The translations under genes were made by a program, and so were the position numbers. A stretch of DNA of 64,000 bases, taken from positions 58,183 to 122,182 of the forward strand of contig CAMDKK010000003.1 in NCBI GenBank assembly GCA_945901045.1, given 5' to 3'. The number at the start of each line of letters is the position of its first letter. The stretch's first letter is position 1. The notes under the pieces are model-generated. The model had not been told where the DNA came from and did no database searches. It saw nothing but the letters and a program-made list of their open reading frames with translations. Below, in pieces: positions 61,130 through 64,000 of this stretch. Source of the DNA: Limnohabitans sp. Rim8 (lineage in GTDB: Bacteria; Pseudomonadota; Gammaproteobacteria; Burkholderiales; Burkholderiaceae_C).

Positions 61130-61181
61130 GCATACCGCATACCGCATACCGCACATCACACATCACACATCACACATCACT
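61130..61181. repeat. Two adjacent heptanucleotide tandem repeats
   Basis: GCATACC is repeated about three times (61130-61152), immediately followed by CACATCA repeated four times (61153-61181). The repeats do not lie in a convincing gene. Seven-base units are prone to slippage and copy-number change. Confidence 0.85.
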
Positions 61182-61416
61182 ATCCTTAACACCAAACCCT
61201 GGTGGTGAATCTGGGAAAACCTGGCACAGGGGGTGGAAAATTACGTGTTTCACGCGGATTCAGGGCGCATTCATCTGTTTATCTGGATATCCTGAAAATG
61301 TTTTTTGGTGAAGTAAAATTTTATAACTAATACAGTTTAGTAGGCAATAAATACAAATTTTAGAGGATTTCCAATCTTTATATTTTGTGTTTTGTCTTGT
61401 TTTAATTTACATTTTT

Positions 61417-61432
61417 ACACATTGTATTGTGT
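61417..61432. promoter_or_regulatory. Inverted repeat in vapBC promoter (candidate VapB operator)
   Basis: ACACA-TTGTAT-TGTGT, with a further TTGTGTGAAAA just downstream mirroring TTTTACACA. It lies about 50 bases before the antitoxin start in AT-rich DNA, a usual place for antitoxin autoregulation. Confidence 0.5.
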
Positions 61433-61480
61433 GGATTGTTGTGTGAAAATAGCAAAAACCCAATAAAAAGGACATAAAAA

Positions 61481-61699
61481 ATGGCTACCAACTTAGCTTT
61501 AGACGACGGTTTGATCGAAGAAGCACGTCAGCTCGGCGGCCATCGTACCAAGAAAGACGTTGTCACTCAGGCTTTGCTGGAGTACGTGCAGCGCCGTAAG
61601 CAGTTGAAATTGCTCGATTTTTTCGGTATGGTCGAGTATGACGATGACTACGACTACAAGGCGCAGCAGTCAGTCACCCGTTCACCGACACCCGTGTAA
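61481..61699 (+). CDS. vapB: Type II antitoxin VapB
   Basis: 72 residues. MATNLALDDGLIEEARQLGGHRTKKDVVTQALLEYVQRRKQ is a ribbon-helix-helix-like DNA-binding domain of the VapB (DUF2191-type) family. The acidic, aspartate- and tyrosine-rich tail (MVEYDDDYDYKAQ) would wrap the toxin. SD AAAAGGAC lies about nine bases upstream. The toxin gene follows after nine bases. Confidence 0.9.
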   Translation: MATNLALDDGLIEEARQLGGHRTKKDVVTQALLEYVQRRKQLKLLDFFGMVEYDDDYDYKAQQSVTRSPTPV

Positions 61700-61708
61700 T
61701 TTATCGGA

Positions 61709-62134
61709 ATGAAAGTACTGGTTGACACTTCGGTTTGGTCGCTCGCGCTGCGCCGTCCTAAAAATGTAGCTCTCAGCCCAGAGCAGAAAACCGTTGTCAC
61801 CGCACTGGCAGACCTGATGCAAGATGGCCGCGCCGTGATGATGGGGGCGATTCGGCAAGAACTGCTCAGCGGCATCAAAACGCTGGCAGGATTTGACACC
61901 CTAAAAAGCACGCTCAGCGCTTTTGAAGATGTGCCATTGACGATGACAGATTACGAAAAAGCGGCTCAAGTCTTCAATACCTGCCGCACCAATGGGGTGC
62001 AAGGCTCAAATACGAATTTTTTGATCTGCGCGGTGTCAATCAACCACAAATTACCGATTTTCAGCATTGATAATGATTTTTTGAACTATCAGAAGTGCTT
62101 GCCGGTGTTACTTTATTCACTACAAATTAAATAG
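61709..62134 (+). CDS. vapC: PIN-domain toxin VapC with a substituted active-site residue
   Basis: 141 residues. The PIN motif residues are Asp6 (VDTSVW), Glu51 (RQELLSG) and Asp121 (FSIDNDF). The position normally holding an aspartate in the T-D-F-L-I segment is Asn103 (GSNTNFLIC; codon AAT at 62015-62017). VapC toxins cut tRNA or rRNA using these acidic residues to bind Mg2+. The change may weaken or abolish activity. It is directly downstream of vapB. Confidence 0.88.
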   Translation: MKVLVDTSVWSLALRRPKNVALSPEQKTVVTALADLMQDGRAVMMGAIRQELLSGIKTLAGFDTLKSTLSAFEDVPLTMTDYEKAAQVFNTCRTNGVQGSNTNFLICAVSINHKLPIFSIDNDFLNYQKCLPVLLYSLQIK

Positions 62135-62855
62135 TACTTATTGGTGACTGTAGATTCGGCCCTATGAAGTCTTGAATTCCTGGTGATTCCGCCCATAGCA
62201 AAACACCAGTGGGTGCTGTCTGTCCCCAAGCTTGGCATTTTCTTGCTTTGCCTGCCCGCCGACGGCAGCCAGATGCACAAATCTGGACATAACAATCCGT
62301 TGAAGTTCTCGTTGCAACCGCTCTGCCAGCTGCAATGAGGTTCAGCAAACTAGAGCTGAATGCCAAAGGTCTGATCAATGTTCGATGGTCTGCAAACGAG
62401 GTTGTTTGCCATAAGCCTTCTAAACGAGTCATCTGGATGCGAATCCAAGATGCCAAAGCCTCCTCACTGAGCTCGCCTGCGGCAAGCAACAAGATCGTTT
62501 GCGTTGCCTCTGGCTGTGAGGCGGTGAGGCGATAACCATTCAGACGCAAAGACAAACCCAGCGCCAAAAAAGCAGTCCTCTTGTTGCCATCTGCGAAGGG
62601 GTGAATCTTTGCCAATTCAAAAGCATAAGCGGCGGCAATATCAGCCACATCTGGCGAGCCGTAATGGGCCAGTTGTTCTGGGTGTGAAAGAGCGCTGCCC
62701 AGTAGCCCTTCATCACGTAAACCTGCAAGTCCACCAAATTGCACCAAGCACATGGCGTGTAAACGAACCAATGCTTCGCGCTGTATCCAGCGCCACTGCA
62801 TCACTTGACCAGCACTGTTAGCGCAAAAAGACAAAATATTAAGCTTCTTAATCAC
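62127..62855 (-). CDS. Doc/Fic-family toxin with abnormal C-terminal extension
   Basis: 242 residues from a GTG at 62855 (SD AAGGAA); an ATG at 62801 gives the usual Doc start (MQWRWIQREALVRLHAM). Fic motif HPFADGNKRTAF at about 85-96 is intact. The Doc fold should end near residue 145 (SWIRIQMTRL). The last ~97 residues have no Doc counterpart, are rich in cysteine, arginine and serine, and run antisense into the 3' end of vapC, so they look like read-through after loss of the normal stop. Doc phosphorylates EF-Tu. No intact Phd-type antitoxin gene precedes it. Confidence 0.8.
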   Translation of the reverse strand: MIKKLNILSFCANSAGQVMQWRWIQREALVRLHAMCLVQFGGLAGLRDEGLLGSALSHPEQLAHYGSPDVADIAAAYAFELAKIHPFADGNKRTAFLALGLSLRLNGYRLTASQPEATQTILLLAAGELSEEALASWIRIQMTRLEGLWQTTSFADHRTLIRPLAFSSSLLNLIAAGRAVATRTSTDCYVQICASGCRRRAGKARKCQAWGQTAPTGVLLWAESPGIQDFIGPNLQSPISTI

Positions 62856-62856
62856 T

Positions 62857-62997
62857 TTATTTCCTTCTGCTGTTGATATAGCGGTATTGGTCTAACAGGC
62901 TGCCGTAAGTCACCACCAATGCAGGCGGCATACTGCCCAGATTGGTTGACAAGTAACTTTCTGAAGTCTTCGGCCGCAACTGACTGCAAAACTCAGA
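62857..62997 (-). pseudogene. Short open frame ending at the doc ribosome-binding site (possible antitoxin or gene remnant)
   Basis: 46 codons with no start, ending SLLDQYRYINSRRK and stop TAA two bases before the doc GTG. It contains ESYLSTNLGSMPPALVV. The compact spacing is typical of an upstream partner gene, but the 5' part is missing and the family is not recognised. Confidence 0.3.
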
Positions 62998-63043
62998 TCA
63001 GCGCTGGGTGTTGGCCTGAAATGAATTTTGCAGGGATGACTCA

Positions 63044-63385
63044 TTAGTTGTGTTGGCATTTGGATACGTGCTTTGGGCCCTCGTTACGCCAAGCCAAAAT
63101 AATGTCCTCTGGACTCACAAGCAATGAATAGCGGCAATCGGTGTATAAGTTGGCCCACGCAGAAATGTAGTAGCGTACGTTTGGCTCTTCTGATTCTTTT
63201 TTGTAATAAAGGGGTTCGTCACCTCGCGTTGCCCATTGGTATCGATTTCCTACGATTGAGTAATAAGACGGGTGAATAATCGTCATCTCCCGCCCATCTT
63301 TATCCTTGACTTGCACCCATCGTTTTTCTGGTCGCGGGGGGGTGGTGTCACGGATCGGCATTATGGAGCCAGGCATGATCGCCAT
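63044..63385 (-). CDS. Hypothetical protein
   Basis: 113 residues with a plausible globular composition (PEKRWVQVKDKDGREMTIIHPSYYSIVGNRYQWATRGDEPLYYKK, SPEDIILAWRNEG) and no motif I know. It starts one base after the broken istB frame ends, so the IS-end sequence may supply or replace its original start. Three ATGs near the N-terminus leave the true start open. Low-GC accessory context. Confidence 0.5.
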   Translation of the reverse strand: MAIMPGSIMPIRDTTPPRPEKRWVQVKDKDGREMTIIHPSYYSIVGNRYQWATRGDEPLYYKKESEEPNVRYYISAWANLYTDCRYSLLVSPEDIILAWRNEGPKHVSKCQHN

Positions 63386-63996
63386 TTAGGAGCCACTTTT
63401 TTTGAGTAATTTAGGGCTTTTCGAATGGGTTAATTGACGGTTTATTTTGCCCTTTTTTTGGGCCGTTTGTAATGTGAATTTTGGCGCCACTTTGGGCGTC
63501 CTGTAAGACTGGCCTTGTAGCACCAAGCAGCAGGCGTTATGCTGCAATCGATCTAAAGTGGCCGAGGCTAATAACGGATTTGATGGAACGCTTGATCCCA
63601 CTCATTGAAGTCCAAATTGCTGGTAACGATGGTGCTCGTGTTTTCATATCGCTCAGCAATGATGTCATGCAAGTCCTCGTCCTCTGGCGCACGCAGCGGC
63701 TTTAAGCCAAAGTCATCAATGATCAACAAAGTGGCCTTCGCGAGCATTTTCAAGCGGCGTTTGTAGTTCCCCGTGGCCTTGCCAATCTGCATGCTGTAAG
63801 CGACCTCATCGCTCACCAGCGTATCCAGGAATTCGCTGTAAGCCATCCTGGCCTCTAAGGCCTGGCGGTTTCTCGCCTCTAGTGACTGGAGCATTCCAGT
63901 TAGGCGTAGTTGTTTGAGTTGGTGGTCCAACTGCGGAAAGTGATTCATGGGCTTCAAGCCTCCTTTGGGGTTAATGCAGCAGGTGGGTTGCTCCAT
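63386..63996 (-). pseudogene. istB: IS21-family istB, internally deleted and frameshifted
   Basis: The N-terminus MNHFPQLDHQLKQLRLTGMLQSLEARNRQ and the later LLIIDDFGLKPLRAPEDEDLHDIIAERYE are IstB. The central region with the Walker A P-loop is missing: SDEVA joins directly to the ATGNYKRRL segment, a loss of roughly 90-100 residues. A one-base deletion near 63585 then shifts the frame after EWDQAF; the tail continues in another frame as SNPLLASATLDRLQHNACCLVLQGQSYRTPK. The encoded helper ATPase cannot work. IstA would lie beyond the right edge. Confidence 0.88.
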
Positions 63997-64000
63997 CAGT

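Larger units (their letters stand above)
60697..61480. other. Long gene-poor stretch: gene fragment, tandem repeats, AT-rich vapBC promoter
   Basis: Nearly 800 bases with no intact gene. The first part (to about 61070) is GC-rich and includes a 3' gene fragment. The middle has two 7-base tandem repeat families. The last 230 bases are strongly AT-rich and hold the vapBC promoter and a candidate operator. The abrupt drop in GC marks the edge of an acquired segment. Confidence 0.6.

Noticed and set aside
61130-61181. CRISPR array
   Set aside because: The repeats are 7 bases long and directly adjacent, without spacers.
61017-61208. 63-codon frame across the heptanucleotide repeats
   Set aside because: Encodes only repeat-derived residues after a short start; no SD.

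Overview
The window looks like chromosome of a betaproteobacterium of the Comamonadaceae type (Limnohabitans, Polaromonas or Rhodoferax-like). This is inferred from several Bug/TctC-type tripartite tricarboxylate transporter receptors, a complete cbb3 oxidase locus with Anr/FNR control, the zapB-zapA-6S RNA order, a GC-rich palindromic repeat of a kind I associate with this family, and mostly GC-rich codon usage. No database search was possible, so family calls rest on motifs and recalled homologues.

Layout. 1-2.3 kb: the end of a TRAP dicarboxylate-type transporter (DctQM) and a divergently regulated LysR gene. 2.9-3.3 kb: a lone AT-richer gamma-glutamylcyclotransferase-like gene. 3.5-11.9 kb: a tight operon of class I amidotransferase, cytochrome P450, glutamine synthetase-like ligase, [2Fe-2S] ferredoxin, PuuC-like aldehyde dehydrogenase, class III aminotransferase, Tm-1-like protein and HAD hydrolase. 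It reads as a gamma-glutamylation amine-catabolic route in which a P450 replaces the usual amine oxidase. 12.0-16.6 kb: a malonate-type module (GntR regulator, malonyl-CoA decarboxylase, Bug receptor, family III CoA-transferase). 16.6-27.9 kb: a microaerobic respiration block (uspA, ccoI, ccoS, ccoNOQP, ccoG, ccoH, fnr, hemN) with three FNR boxes. Two of the small genes (ccoS, ccoQ) are under 50 codons.

27.9-35.2 kb: TauE/SafE permease, AAE3-like (oxalate-type) acyl-CoA synthetase, a tctCBA transporter, a ketopantoate reductase-like gene and an FAH-family hydrolase. 35.2-36.0 kb: 6S RNA, zapA and a ZapB-like gene. 36.0-43.3 kb: a cobalamin riboswitch driving btuB, two cobalamin-binding proteins, btuC, btuD and cobQ. 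cobQ carries an in-frame repeat insertion next to a conserved motif.

43.3-59.0 kb: a large N-heterocycle (probably nicotinate) catabolic island. Enamidase, a TetR regulator and ferredoxin-NADP reductase face 6-hydroxynicotinate reductase, UPF0280, two DUF1185 paralogues, a branched-chain-type ABC transporter and a NicAB-like molybdenum hydroxylase fused to a triheme cytochrome c. Together they spell the reductive nicotinate route known from anaerobic clostridia, but wired to cytochrome c and NADPH. The steps after enamidase are not assigned, which makes the UPF0280 and DUF1185 genes the most interesting unknowns.

59.0-64.0 kb: a PLP enzyme, then a low-GC, decayed accessory zone with heptanucleotide tandem repeats, a vapBC pair whose toxin has lost one catalytic aspartate, a Doc/Fic-like toxin with a spurious C-terminal extension, and a broken IS21 istB gene.
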